Assembly (NCBI GenBank): GCA_934216615.1
Contig: CAKQCB010000001.1
Span: forward strand, 682,001-746,000
DNA from: an uncultured Anaerolineae bacterium
Lineage (GTDB): Bacteria > Chloroflexota > Anaerolineae > Aggregatilineales > Phototrophicaceae
DNA length: 64,000 nucleotides
Direction: 5' to 3'
Part shown: piece after piece, positions 44,307 through 54,300 of the stretch
Layout of the letters: the number at the start of each line of letters is the position of its first letter
How positions within the stretch are numbered: position 1 is the first letter of the stretch
Made by a program: the position numbers and the translations under genes
The notes under the pieces: generated by a model
The model's input: only the letters and a program-made list of their open reading frames with translations
Told to the model about the DNA's origin: nothing
Database searches by the model: none

Positions 44307-47300
44307 GTGAAATCTGCACAAAAGAACCAATCACCTCTTTTACATCGTGAGGATACACAAGAGCGCGATGCCTGCGCGTTAATCTGTGCGGTACGTAAAG
44401 GCGGGCAAGCAACACACGGGAATGTGAAACGTACCATCGAAGCCTTAGCGCGTATGGGGCATCGTACAGGGATGGTTGATGGTGAAGGGGATGGAGTCGG
44501 CATCATGACCGATATCCCGCGGCAGCTTTGGGCGGCAACATTAGCCCTCAAAGGGATGCGGTCTTCATTAGCGACAGATCAAGGTTTTTGGGTTGCCCAT
44601 TTGATGATCCCAAATCCGCAACGGGGGCAAACGAACCCACTGATTGATGCCATCTGTAACCGCATTACGGAAGCAGGTTTGCAAATCCTCATCGACCAAC
44701 CCGGAAAAACAGACCCGCGCGTTTTAGGCCCCAATGCCGCTAAAAATGAACCCGGCTTCTGGCAGATCGCAGGGATCAACGGACGCATCAGCCTCGCCCA
44801 TTTAGAACGCGAGATATTCCGAATCCAAGCCCACATTGAACGAGAATTTGGCGTTCACTTCCCTTCTTTTTCCTCTCGAAGCGTCGTCTACAAAGTGCAA
44901 GGCACTGTCGAAATCCTGCGCCGTTATTATCCCGAACTGCGCGATCCCGATTATGCTTCTGTGGTCACGCTCGGTCATGCCCGCTACAGCACCAATACCA
45001 ATCCAATTTTTGAACGGGTACAGCCGTTTAATGTGCTTGGCCATAATGGTGAGTTCAACACTGTTTCGCGTTTCCGTTTAGAAGCGCAGATGCTCAACAT
45101 TTGGTTAGACCCGAACAATTCGGACTCTCAAGACATCGACCGTGTGATTGACGCGCTCACGCTTGAACAAGGGCTAGACTTGATCGAAACGATGGAGCAT
45201 GTCTTTCCCCCCTTCGAGCATGACTTGATCCAATCTTCTACCGAAATCCATGACTTGTATAAGCGGATTCGCCAAGCCTTTGGCCCGTTTGCACAAGGCC
45301 CTGCTGCCGTCGCCGCCCGTTCGGGCGATCAATGTGTGTTCAGTGTGGATGCGCTCGGTTTACGTCCCTTATGGTTTGGCGAAACCGAAAAAGAATATTT
45401 TGCGTCCAGTGAACGGGGTGTCTATCCGCTGGATATGATGTCAGCAGAGCCGAAGCCATTAGCCCCCGGCGAAAAGATCGCTTTGATCATCAAGCCTGGC
45501 CGTTCGATTGAAGTCTTAGATTACCCGTCAATTCAACGTCATGTCCTCAATCGCTATCGTGAACGGGGCGACCAATTCGAATTAATACCGCCCACATTTT
45601 CTACCCGCGCATTCCCAACCTTACCTTCCTATCCACGTTCATCCAATGGGAACGGCAGTCAACCCGCGTTGGTCACGACCTTAGAAGCACTTGCCGAAGC
45701 TGAGCCAATCCAACTGCATAGTTATGAAACCAAACTTCAACCCGCCGCAGTTCTACAATTAAGCCCGTTACCGAACATCACCGCAGGGAATATGGCGGCA
45801 CTCGGTTGGGAACGCTATCACACCACCATCGTTGAAGCGATGGCAGAGACCAATAAAGAATTGATCGGTTCTTTAGGTTGGGATGGGCCACTGGCGGCGC
45901 TCAGTAAAACCCGCGTCAATATTGCCGACTATTTCAAGGAAACGGTAGCAGTCGTCACCAACCCCGCCATTGACCGCGAACGTGAACGCGCGCAGTTCTC
46001 GACAGAAGTTTATGTGGGCGTTCGCCCTGAAATAGGCACGCCTTTAGAATCCAGCTCACTCGCCCTCACCCTCACAAAACCACTGCTTTTAACCACCTTA
46101 GCAGATGTGGATCAGCCTGCGCTTTTACGAGAAGTTGCAGAATCACAGCAAACATGGGTGCTGGAAGATTTAATCGAACACTTTGAAGATCGTGCTTATG
46201 TCATCGATGTTTTTGCCGCTAATGAAACCTTACCAGAAGCGATTGAACGCATCGTTGATGAAGCCATCCACGCGGTGCAAAATGGCGCGGAATGTCTTGT
46301 CCTTGATGATGCTGTTTCGCTCGCGGGGTCGTCGCTTTGGATTGACCCGCTGCTCGTAGTTTCGGCAGTGGATCGCGGGTTGCGCGATTTTGAAACGGAA
46401 TACAATCTACGCCGTCGCTGTGGAATCATCCTGCGTTCTGGCGCTATGCGCGACCTGCATGATGTCATCCTTGCGCTTGGATTAGGCGCAACGGCAGTTG
46501 CCCCTTACGCGCTTTATACGGTCGCACTTGGGTTAGCCCCTCGCCCGCCCCGCCAACCCCTCACGCCGGATGAGATTCGCACGCGTCTAAGCTATACCGT
46601 CAACGCGCTGACGACAGGCATCCAAAAGGTGACATCGACCATCGGCTGTCATGAGTTACGCGGTTATGGCCATTCCTTCAGCACCATCGGGCTTTCTCAA
46701 GATGTCGCGTCCATTTTTGACACGGCCAATTACTTCGGCAGTCATGAGGTCGGCGCAACGTGGGATGTTCTGCAAACTGAAGCGGAAGCACGCGCGGCTG
46801 AATTTAGAGGTGAAGTCAACGCCAAGCTCGAAAACCCTGACCGTCTTTACCCGAAAATGTGGAAGAAGATCGAAGATATTGCGCTGGGCGAACTTTCCTT
46901 AGACGACTACACTGAACAAATGCTGAAAATCGAACAAGAGATGCCGGTTGCATTACGACATTTGCTTGGGTTTAAGCCAGTAGAAAGCAGTGTGAACGCG
47001 GAAGATGTGCACATCGGCATTGGTCAGCATGACCTACCCTTCGTGATTGGTGCGATGTCATACGGATCACAAGGGGAACTGTCTTATAAATCCTATGCAG
47101 AAGCGGCGTATCGCTTAAATATGATTTGCATCAACGGTGAAGGCGGTGAACTGCCCGAAGTGATGGGCAAATATCCCAACAACCGAGGTAACCAAATTGC
47201 TTCCGCACGGTTCGGCGTCAACATCGAATTTTTGAATTCATGTCATTATCTGGAAATCAAAGTCGGTCAAGGCGCGAAGCCGGGTGAAGGGGGACATCTG

Positions 47301-48992
47301 CCCGGATTTAAGGTGATTGAAAAAGTTGCGATTGCGCGTGGCACCCTTCCCGGCGTAGATTTAATCTCGCCTAGCAACAATCATGACTTGTATTCGATTG
47401 AAGACCTCGCCCAGTTAATCGATGAACTAAAGACAGCCAACCCGAACGCCAAAATCTCGGTCAAAATTCCGGTGGGACCGGGTGTGGGCATCATTTCGGT
47501 TGGCGTTGCCAAAGCTGGCGCCGACATCATCAACATCACGGGGTATGATGGCGGTACGGGGGCGGCGCGCGCTCACTCACTGCGTCATGTCGGGTTGCCC
47601 GCTGAAATTGGCTTATGGCTTGCGCACCGCGAACTTATCGAAAGTGGGCTACGCGATGACGTTGAGCTATGGGTTGACGGCGGGATGAAAAGCGGGCGCG
47701 ACGTCATCAAGATGATCTGTTTAGGCGCAAACCGTGTAGGCTTCGGCACGCTTGCGATGGTCGCTGTCGGTTGTACCATCTGTCGCAAGTGTCAAGATGG
47801 CACCTGTCATGTGGGCATCACAACACACATGATCACCAAAGAAGAAGCGCTGGCAAAAGGCATCAAGCACTTTGAACCGCGCGACTTTGATCTTGCTGTC
47901 CAAGGCATTGTCAATGTGTTCAATATGTTAGGCGAAGATGTTCGCCGTTGGACAGCAGCCTTGGGGGAAACCCAAACCCAAAACTTAGTTGGACGTGCTG
48001 ACTTACTCGAACAACTCTACTTACAAGATCGCATTGATTTGACACCCTTACTGCAACAAGTACCGCGCAGTGAAAAACGCGAATTACAAAAGGGCATCGG
48101 CTATCGTTTAGCGCGTCCCCGTAACACCCTCAGCAAACAAATCACATCGTTGATTGCGGAACATGTCAGCTATGGCAACTTTGAACTGACCTATGACGAT
48201 GAGCAAGTAATGGCGATGGATCGCGCATTGGGCACCCATCTCAGCGGGGCGCTCAAGCGGGGTGAAATTCCCCATGCCGACCAAGTCAAGGGGGTGCACC
48301 TGAACTTCAGCAATTCCGCCGTTCCCGGGAATGGCCTCGGCGCCTTCATTGACAGTCCGGTAGACATCACGGTAGAAGGTGGCGCGCAAGACGGCGTTGC
48401 CAAATGTGCGCGTGGGGGCACCATTTCGATCTTAAAAGGCCTGAATCACAACGGGAAACGGCTTGATGGCTCTGTAGGGAAAAGCTTCGCCTATGGCGCT
48501 CAAGGCGGAACCTTCATTGTGCAAGGAAATGCCGATACACGCGCATGTATCCGTTTGAGCGGTGCAGACGTGATTTTTGGGGGTGAAGTCACACAACCCT
48601 TACGCGATGATCTCGGCGCGTTAGGCACACGCGCGAACCTTAAAGGTTATGCCTGCGAATATATGACATCTGGCCGTGTGCTCGTCCTCGGCGACCCAGG
48701 GCCATGGATGTGCGCGGGCATGTCCGGCGGGGTGATCTATCAACGCATCCAACCCGAAATGAACTTGACGGTGGATGCCATCCGTCGTCGGATTGCACAA
48801 GGCGCGTCAGTGAACATCTTCCAATTAGATGAACATGGCGTTGAAGATATTCGCTCTCTACTAGGCTTATATATTTCAGTTTTGGAACAAAATAACCAAG
48901 GCGAGGAAGTCGCTCACCTGCATCGTTTATTGATGCGCCCACACCAAAATTTTGTCCAAATCTGCATCCCGCCTAAATCGGTCGCGGTCTAA
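44307..48992 (+). CDS. gltB: Glutamate synthase large subunit
   Basis: A 1561-residue GOGAT that converts glutamine and 2-oxoglutarate to two glutamates. Domains: class II glutaminase (nucleophile Cys about 23 in RDACALICAV after a short propeptide), central domain (about 480-790), FMN domain (about 840-1190) with the Fe-S cluster Cys at 1156, 1159, 1162 and 1167, and a GXGXG beta-helix (about 1270-1500). The GTG start has GAGGGA about 8 bases before it. No gltD or ferredoxin gene is in the window, so the electron donor is open. The fourth Cys in the cluster loop is unusual. Confidence 0.93.
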   Translation: MKSAQKNQSPLLHREDTQERDACALICAVRKGGQATHGNVKRTIEALARMGHRTGMVDGEGDGVGIMTDIPRQLWAATLALKGMRSSLATDQGFWVAHLMIPNPQRGQTNPLIDAICNRITEAGLQILIDQPGKTDPRVLGPNAAKNEPGFWQIAGINGRISLAHLEREIFRIQAHIEREFGVHFPSFSSRSVVYKVQGTVEILRRYYPELRDPDYASVVTLGHARYSTNTNPIFERVQPFNVLGHNGEFNTVSRFRLEAQMLNIWLDPNNSDSQDIDRVIDALTLEQGLDLIETMEHVFPPFEHDLIQSSTEIHDLYKRIRQAFGPFAQGPAAVAARSGDQCVFSVDALGLRPLWFGETEKEYFASSERGVYPLDMMSAEPKPLAPGEKIALIIKPGRSIEVLDYPSIQRHVLNRYRERGDQFELIPPTFSTRAFPTLPSYPRSSNGNGSQPALVTTLEALAEAEPIQLHSYETKLQPAAVLQLSPLPNITAGNMAALGWERYHTTIVEAMAETNKELIGSLGWDGPLAALSKTRVNIADYFKETVAVVTNPAIDRERERAQFSTEVYVGVRPEIGTPLESSSLALTLTKPLLLTTLADVDQPALLREVAESQQTWVLEDLIEHFEDRAYVIDVFAANETLPEAIERIVDEAIHAVQNGAECLVLDDAVSLAGSSLWIDPLLVVSAVDRGLRDFETEYNLRRRCGIILRSGAMRDLHDVILALGLGATAVAPYALYTVALGLAPRPPRQPLTPDEIRTRLSYTVNALTTGIQKVTSTIGCHELRGYGHSFSTIGLSQDVASIFDTANYFGSHEVGATWDVLQTEAEARAAEFRGEVNAKLENPDRLYPKMWKKIEDIALGELSLDDYTEQMLKIEQEMPVALRHLLGFKPVESSVNAEDVHIGIGQHDLPFVIGAMSYGSQGELSYKSYAEAAYRLNMICINGEGGELPEVMGKYPNNRGNQIASARFGVNIEFLNSCHYLEIKVGQGAKPGEGGHLPGFKVIEKVAIARGTLPGVDLISPSNNHDLYSIEDLAQLIDELKTANPNAKISVKIPVGPGVGIISVGVAKAGADIINITGYDGGTGAARAHSLRHVGLPAEIGLWLAHRELIESGLRDDVELWVDGGMKSGRDVIKMICLGANRVGFGTLAMVAVGCTICRKCQDGTCHVGITTHMITKEEALAKGIKHFEPRDFDLAVQGIVNVFNMLGEDVRRWTAALGETQTQNLVGRADLLEQLYLQDRIDLTPLLQQVPRSEKRELQKGIGYRLARPRNTLSKQITSLIAEHVSYGNFELTYDDEQVMAMDRALGTHLSGALKRGEIPHADQVKGVHLNFSNSAVPGNGLGAFIDSPVDITVEGGAQDGVAKCARGGTISILKGLNHNGKRLDGSVGKSFAYGAQGGTFIVQGNADTRACIRLSGADVIFGGEVTQPLRDDLGALGTRANLKGYACEYMTSGRVLVLGDPGPWMCAGMSGGVIYQRIQPEMNLTVDAIRRRIAQGASVNIFQLDEHGVEDIRSLLGLYISVLEQNNQGEEVAHLHRLLMRPHQNFVQICIPPKSVAV

Positions 48993-49016
48993 GCCCTGCC
49001 CCGTATGCTCCAACAA

Positions 49017-49050
49017 AAACTGCCTATTCAGACGATAGGCAGTTTTATTT
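49017..49050 (+). terminator. Terminator of gltB
   Basis: The perfect 10-bp stem AAACTGCCTA / TAGGCAGTTT (49017-49026 and 49036-49045) is followed by TATTT. It lies 24 bases after the gltB stop. Confidence 0.88.
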
Positions 49051-49066
49051 AAAAAGTCTCTTTAAA

Positions 49067-49098
49067 AAAACACGACCTCTAAAAAGAGGCCGTGTTTT
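49067..49098 (-). terminator. Terminator of the 68-residue gene
   Basis: The stem AAAACACG-CCTCT / AGAGG-CGTGTTTT has one A-C mismatch and a 4-base loop. On the minus strand it is followed by TTTTTTTAAAG. It lies 26 bases beyond the stop at 49124. Confidence 0.82.
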
Positions 49099-49123
49099 CT
49101 ATTGCAAAATTACTGAAAGAAAA

Positions 49124-49330
49124 TCACTTCTTCTTTTCGACTGCGTATTTCGATTTTTCCCAGTCGGCCTTGCTGACAAATTTTGTCAACCAGCGACCAT
49201 CGGATGTCTTTCCACGAACGCCATAACGGGTTTGACCGTTCTTGGTTTCAAACGTGGTTTTTAAGACGTCCTTGTCGTCAATCGAAACCTTCTTGCGGGT
49301 CTTCACGTCGTAAAATTCTACCTTGGCCAT
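49124..49330 (-). CDS. Small basic protein of unknown function
   Basis: A 68-residue, Lys-rich soluble protein (MAKVEFYDVKTRKKVSIDD, then YGVRGKTSDGRWLTKFVSKADWEK). The pattern suggests a small beta-strand fold. I do not recognise a family with confidence, and it has no cysteines. It has its own strong ribosome site (AAGGGG, 8 bases before the ATG) and its own terminator, so expression is likely. The style, a small basic protein made as a single unit, would fit a nucleoid- or ribosome-associated protein, but this is conjecture. Confidence 0.8.
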   Translation of the reverse strand: MAKVEFYDVKTRKKVSIDDKDVLKTTFETKNGQTRYGVRGKTSDGRWLTKFVSKADWEKSKYAVEKKK

Positions 49331-49465
49331 TGCAAATACCCCTTTATATATAGAGAAAATACAAGATGGTTACGCTTGTTTCTCGGTCATTGTACCATGA
49401 TATTTAACAATTGAACGCGAGAAATTCTCAATTTTCACGAAAATTTAGGTATTCTAACCAAATAT

Positions 49466-51103
49466 TCACCGAAAAATAGCCGAAAGCACACGCTGAACCT
49501 TTAACGCGAGATGAAGAATCAAACGGTTGTCGGGGTCGTCTAAGTCCATTCCCGTCATCTCGCTAATACGTTCTAGCCGATATACCAACGTATTACGGTG
49601 TACATTTAAATCGGTCGCAGCCTTCGCCAAGTTACAATTGGCTTGAAAAAACGCCTCTAGCGTATGGATCAGATCGCCTTGTTTGCGGTTATCATGCTCA
49701 ACCAACGCACTTAATATCTCTTCATAGAAGTTCTTCATAGGCGTCATGCTATTCTCTTTAAGCGACAGTAAGAACTGAAAAAGTTTCAAGTCGCCATAAA
49801 AAGTAGAGGTATCGGTATCGCCTATTTCTTGGGCGATGCTGACAGCGTCTTTCGCTTCGCGGTAAGCCTCACGCATGCCGTTTAAACCGATTGTAGGACG
49901 GCTGATGCCGGAAGCCACTTTCGCGCTTGAGGCACGGCTTGAAATCTGCTGGCGCATTTCTTCAATCACACGGCGTAAGCGCCCCAAATCATTGGTCGAA
50001 TCAATCGGATACAGGGCAATAATCATATCGACGTAATAACCCGTCGCCCCGTTAACCTGTCGCCTCAGCATGTCGTCGCGGACTAACGAAACAAAACTTT
50101 CCAAAGGCATCACAGACCCCGAAGGGGTCAACGCGCGAAAGACCACCAGAATATAATCCGCTTCGGGTTCAAACCCACTTTGATGCGCCCGCGTCGCCAT
50201 CAAGGTCGAATCTGTTGGGGTACCGCTCAACCACATCTGCACCCAATCCCCGCGCGCTTGTTCCACAGCGGAAGCAATCGCACGGCTTTTAGCCAGCTCA
50301 ATCGCGCAGACATCCGCCCCATACAGAAGCACGAGACGGTCAAACTCATCAATTTGCTCGTGTCCATCCACTAACGTTAAATAACCCGCCACTCGCTTTT
50401 CAACTTTGAGGACAGTCGTAAACCCTAACGGGCTGGAAATGATGGTGCCTTCCGTGTTGGGAAGTTCCCGCGCCAGCCAATTTTGAAACGCGCCAAAAGG
50501 TAAACTCTGCATCAAAGAACGCCCGCCACTGGTCGGACGGCGCAACGGGTTGGGATACACCTGCGCCATCAGCACGCCCGCATCATCATGGACGACGACA
50601 GGCTTGGCCGTCGCGCGGGAGATAGTGCTGAGCAGGCTGTTAAAATCACGATTTTCTGCGGCCAAACGCGAAAGCTGACGCTGAATCTCAATCGCCCGTT
50701 GTGCCATTTGAGCACGTTGGTTCAAGACAAAGCTGTTGATCGTCCGTTCAACACGGCTCAGGTTGCTATCATCCGGAAGTGAGATCAATACCAAGTTGCT
50801 GGCAGTCGCGGCATCTACATCCGCAGGGCGAATTTGTCCATTCACGGCGACGGCTAACACGCCCACTCCACCTAACGCGCGGATCACTTCAGCCAGTGTG
50901 ATACGGCTGTCATAAGTTCGTAGCAAATCCATAGAAACCAGCGCGACCTCACCGCCATCAATTTCGGGGAATGCAGGCGGTTGTGCGCGAACAGTGACCG
51001 CATAAGTCACCAGCGTTTCAGGCGAACCGATAACGAGTGTGGAACCGAGAGGAAGCGCATATTGCAACAAAGATTGGATGGAAACGTTGTTTGAATCGTT
51101 CAT
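49466..51103 (-). CDS. PucR-family transcriptional regulator, downstream of gltB
   Basis: A 545-residue paralogue of the regulator at 42439-44082. The N-terminal domain (about 5-125) opens VSIQSLLQYALPLGSTLVIG. The middle has AENRDFNSLLSTISRATAKPVVVHDD, which resembles a GAF-like unit. The C-terminal PucR HTH (about 480-545) has LIHTLEAFFQANCNLAKAATDL and HRNTLVYRLERISEMTG. It is convergent with gltB, separated by the 68-residue gene. The two paralogues flanking a glutamate synthase suggest regulation of nitrogen or amino-acid metabolism, though no direct evidence is visible. Confidence 0.9.
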   Translation of the reverse strand: MNDSNNVSIQSLLQYALPLGSTLVIGSPETLVTYAVTVRAQPPAFPEIDGGEVALVSMDLLRTYDSRITLAEVIRALGGVGVLAVAVNGQIRPADVDAATASNLVLISLPDDSNLSRVERTINSFVLNQRAQMAQRAIEIQRQLSRLAAENRDFNSLLSTISRATAKPVVVHDDAGVLMAQVYPNPLRRPTSGGRSLMQSLPFGAFQNWLARELPNTEGTIISSPLGFTTVLKVEKRVAGYLTLVDGHEQIDEFDRLVLLYGADVCAIELAKSRAIASAVEQARGDWVQMWLSGTPTDSTLMATRAHQSGFEPEADYILVVFRALTPSGSVMPLESFVSLVRDDMLRRQVNGATGYYVDMIIALYPIDSTNDLGRLRRVIEEMRQQISSRASSAKVASGISRPTIGLNGMREAYREAKDAVSIAQEIGDTDTSTFYGDLKLFQFLLSLKENSMTPMKNFYEEILSALVEHDNRKQGDLIHTLEAFFQANCNLAKAATDLNVHRNTLVYRLERISEMTGMDLDDPDNRLILHLALKVQRVLSAIFR

Positions 51104-51257
51104 GGAGTGAACGTCCTTTGTTCGACGTCAACATATCAGCGATTGATATGTCACAAGTTTTCAAAGCATGACCCTCATTTTAACCGCAGAATTGCCGCTG
51201 CATTATAATCAGTATATACAAATGAGATTTCTTGAGTTTGTTCAATTATTACAAATT

Positions 51258-51286
51258 AAAAACGGGAGAAATATTCTCCCGTTTTT
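51258..51286 (-). terminator. Terminator of ileS
   Basis: A perfect 13-bp stem, AAAAACGGGAGAA / TTCTCCCGTTTTT, with a 3-base loop. On the minus strand the 3' arm ends in a T5 run and is followed by AATTTG. It lies 17 bases after the ileS stop. Confidence 0.9.
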
Positions 51287-51303
51287 CTAGCATGTTTATG
51301 AGG

Positions 51304-54300
51304 TTAGACGCGCTTGATGCCAAGCAAGAGCGTTTCTCCATCAATCGAGGTGTCTTTCTTGCCTTCTTCGGCTTTTTCTAGGCCAAATTCAGCGCGTGCA
51401 GCACCCGCGACAGGTTCACCTTCCGTCAACGCATCCGCAAGGGTTTCGGACGAAATATAGTCTTTATAATTTTCGACCGCTTTAGCAAGACGTTCACTGG
51501 CTTGATAGGTCACCGTGATGTGATCTTCAATGCTGAAGTCGGCGTCCTTACGCAACGCTTGGACACGGCGCACAAATTCACGCGCTAAGCCTTCTAAGAT
51601 CAATTCTTCGGTCAGGTGGGTGTCGAGCGCGGCGAGATAGCCCGCATCTTCAGCCACGGCATAACCTTCAGTCGATGAACGTAAGACTTGCGCTTCTTCC
51701 GGCGTAACTTCAAAGGCAACGCCATCCAATTCTACAGTGACTGTCTGCCCCGCCAGCAATCCTTCCGCCCAAGCGCGTACAGAGGCGTCATCACCTTCAC
51801 GCATGGCCTTTTGAACGCGTGGGAAGTCCTTCCCAAACTTACGTCCTAAGACACTGGGCAAGGGGTTCAGCTTGTAATTGACAACCGCGCCTGCATCTTC
51901 CAACGTGCCGACATTCTTCACATTTAATTCGCTGGCAATCAGCGAACTCATTCTTTCCAGCATGACTTTTTCAGCAGGGCTGTGCGTCACAAACAAGACC
52001 GTTTGTAACGGTTGGCGCACGCCGATATTGGCCGTTTCACGGGCAGAACGTCCTAATGTGACAAAGCGCTGTGCAAGTCCCATTTCGTCGATCAACGATT
52101 GTTTAATCAACGCGGGGTCTGTCACAGGCCAATCGGCCAAATGCACGCTGATCTTGCCGATCTTCTCTGCGCCATAAGTGACCCCTGCAACACCGGTTAA
52201 GTTACGGAAAATCGCATCAGACAGGAAAGGCATCGCGGGGGCGAGCAGTTTGCTCAACGTCAGCAAACATTCGTACAAGGTGGCATAAGCACCCGTCTTT
52301 TCGATATCACTTTCACTCTTCCAGAAACGGCGACGGCTTAAGCGCACATACCAATTGCTCAAGTTATCCACAAACTTCTGTACGGGACGGGTGGCGCCCG
52401 TGACATCGTATGCGTCATAGGCTACGGTCACATCTTGGATCAATTGATGCAGTTCTGCTAACACCCATTGATCTAAAGGATCACGTTGATCAACTGGCGG
52501 TTGTTCCGCTTCTGGTGTCCAACCGTCAAGATTCGCGTAAGTCACGAAGAAACTATAGGTGTTCCAAAGTGTGCTCCAGAAATTGGAGATGACCTTGCCC
52601 ACCAAGTCCTTCGAAAAACGTCGCGGTTCTCCCGGCGGGCCAGACGTGTAAAGATACCAGCGGAAGGCATCCGTCCCATGTGACCCCATGATGTCCCACG
52701 GATCAACGATATTGCCCTTACTCTTGCTCATCTTCTCACCTTTTTCGTCGAGGATGAGGCCGAGACAGATCACATTCTTAAATGCGACTTCTTCATCTAA
52801 CATCGAGCTGATGGCATGGAGGGTATAGAACCAACCGCGTGTTTGGTCCACCGCTTCGCAGATGTAATCTGCAGGGTGTTGTTCCATGTACATCTCTTGG
52901 TTATGGACAGGATACCCCCACTGTGCGATTGGCATTGAGCCACTGTCAAACCACACGTCGATCACGTCGGGAACACGACGCATGATCCCACCCGTCCCTT
53001 TCGGGTTCGGGAAGGTGATTTCATCTACATACGGACGGTGTAAATCCAACGTGGTTAAATCTTGCCCTGCCAGTTGGCTGAGTTCTGCCACGCTGCCCAC
53101 GCAGATCATCTCGCCCGTTTGGTCATCTACCCAAATGGGAAGCGTTGTCCCCCAATATCGTTCACGACCTAATGCCCAATCCTTTAGATCGGTCAACCAG
53201 TTGCCAAACCGTCCATCACGAACGTGTTCCGGCACCCAGTTGATCTTTTGGTTCAGGTCGATCATCTTTTGGCGGTATTCAGTGGTGCTGATGAACCATG
53301 TATCACGCGCGAAATAAAGCAGTGGCGTGCCACAGCGCCAGCAAAACGGATAGGTATGCTCGATCTGTCCCGCTTTGTACAACAACCCACGACGACGCAA
53401 ATCGCGCGTGATTTCAGGGTCGGCATCTTTCACCCACATGCCCCGAAATTCCGTCACGGCATCGATAAAAGTGCCATCCGCCGCCACAGTTTGAAGGACG
53501 GGAAGTTGATAGGTGTTGCCCGTATTCATATCGTCAACGCCATAGGCGGGCGCAATATGGACGATACCGGAACCGTCTTCGGTGCTGACAAAATCCGTCG
53601 CCACGACATAGGCGTAATCAGTTTCAACGGGCAAGAATGTATATAACGGGTTATAGTGCAAAGAAACGAGGTCTTTGCCTTTCATCCGCTTGACGACAGT
53701 ATAAGCTTCAGGGTTCACCAAAACCTTGTCTTTCAGGGCTTCGGCTAAAATCAGTTGTTCAGTGCCTTCACCGTCGGCTAATGGCCCTTCAACCTGAACA
53801 TAATCCACGTCGGCACCCACGGCGAGAGCAACATTCGCGGGCAGTGTCCAAGGGGTAGTCGTCCACACTAAGAAATAGACGCCGGGCTTATCCTTCAGCG
53901 GAAAACGGACGAACACGCTAGGATCATGCACATCTTTATAGCCTAGCGACACTTCATGACTGCTGAGTGGGGTTCCGCACCGTGAACAATAAGGCACCAC
54001 TTTTAAGCCCTTATAGATCAGGTTTTTGTCCCACAAACGACGCAGAATGTACCAGATGCTTTCAATATAGTCGTTTGTGAAGGTGACATAGGCATTATCG
54101 AGGTCTGTCCAATACGCCATCCGTTCGGTAAACCGTTCCCAAGCCGCGATGTTGCGCATCACGCTGGTACGACATTTTTCGTTAAATTCAGCAATCCCAT
54201 ATTCTTCAATTTGAAGTTTACTGGTAAAGCCTAATTCCTTCTCGAGCGCTAGTTCAACGGGCAAACCGTGTGTATCCCAGCCCCCTTTGCGCAACGCATG

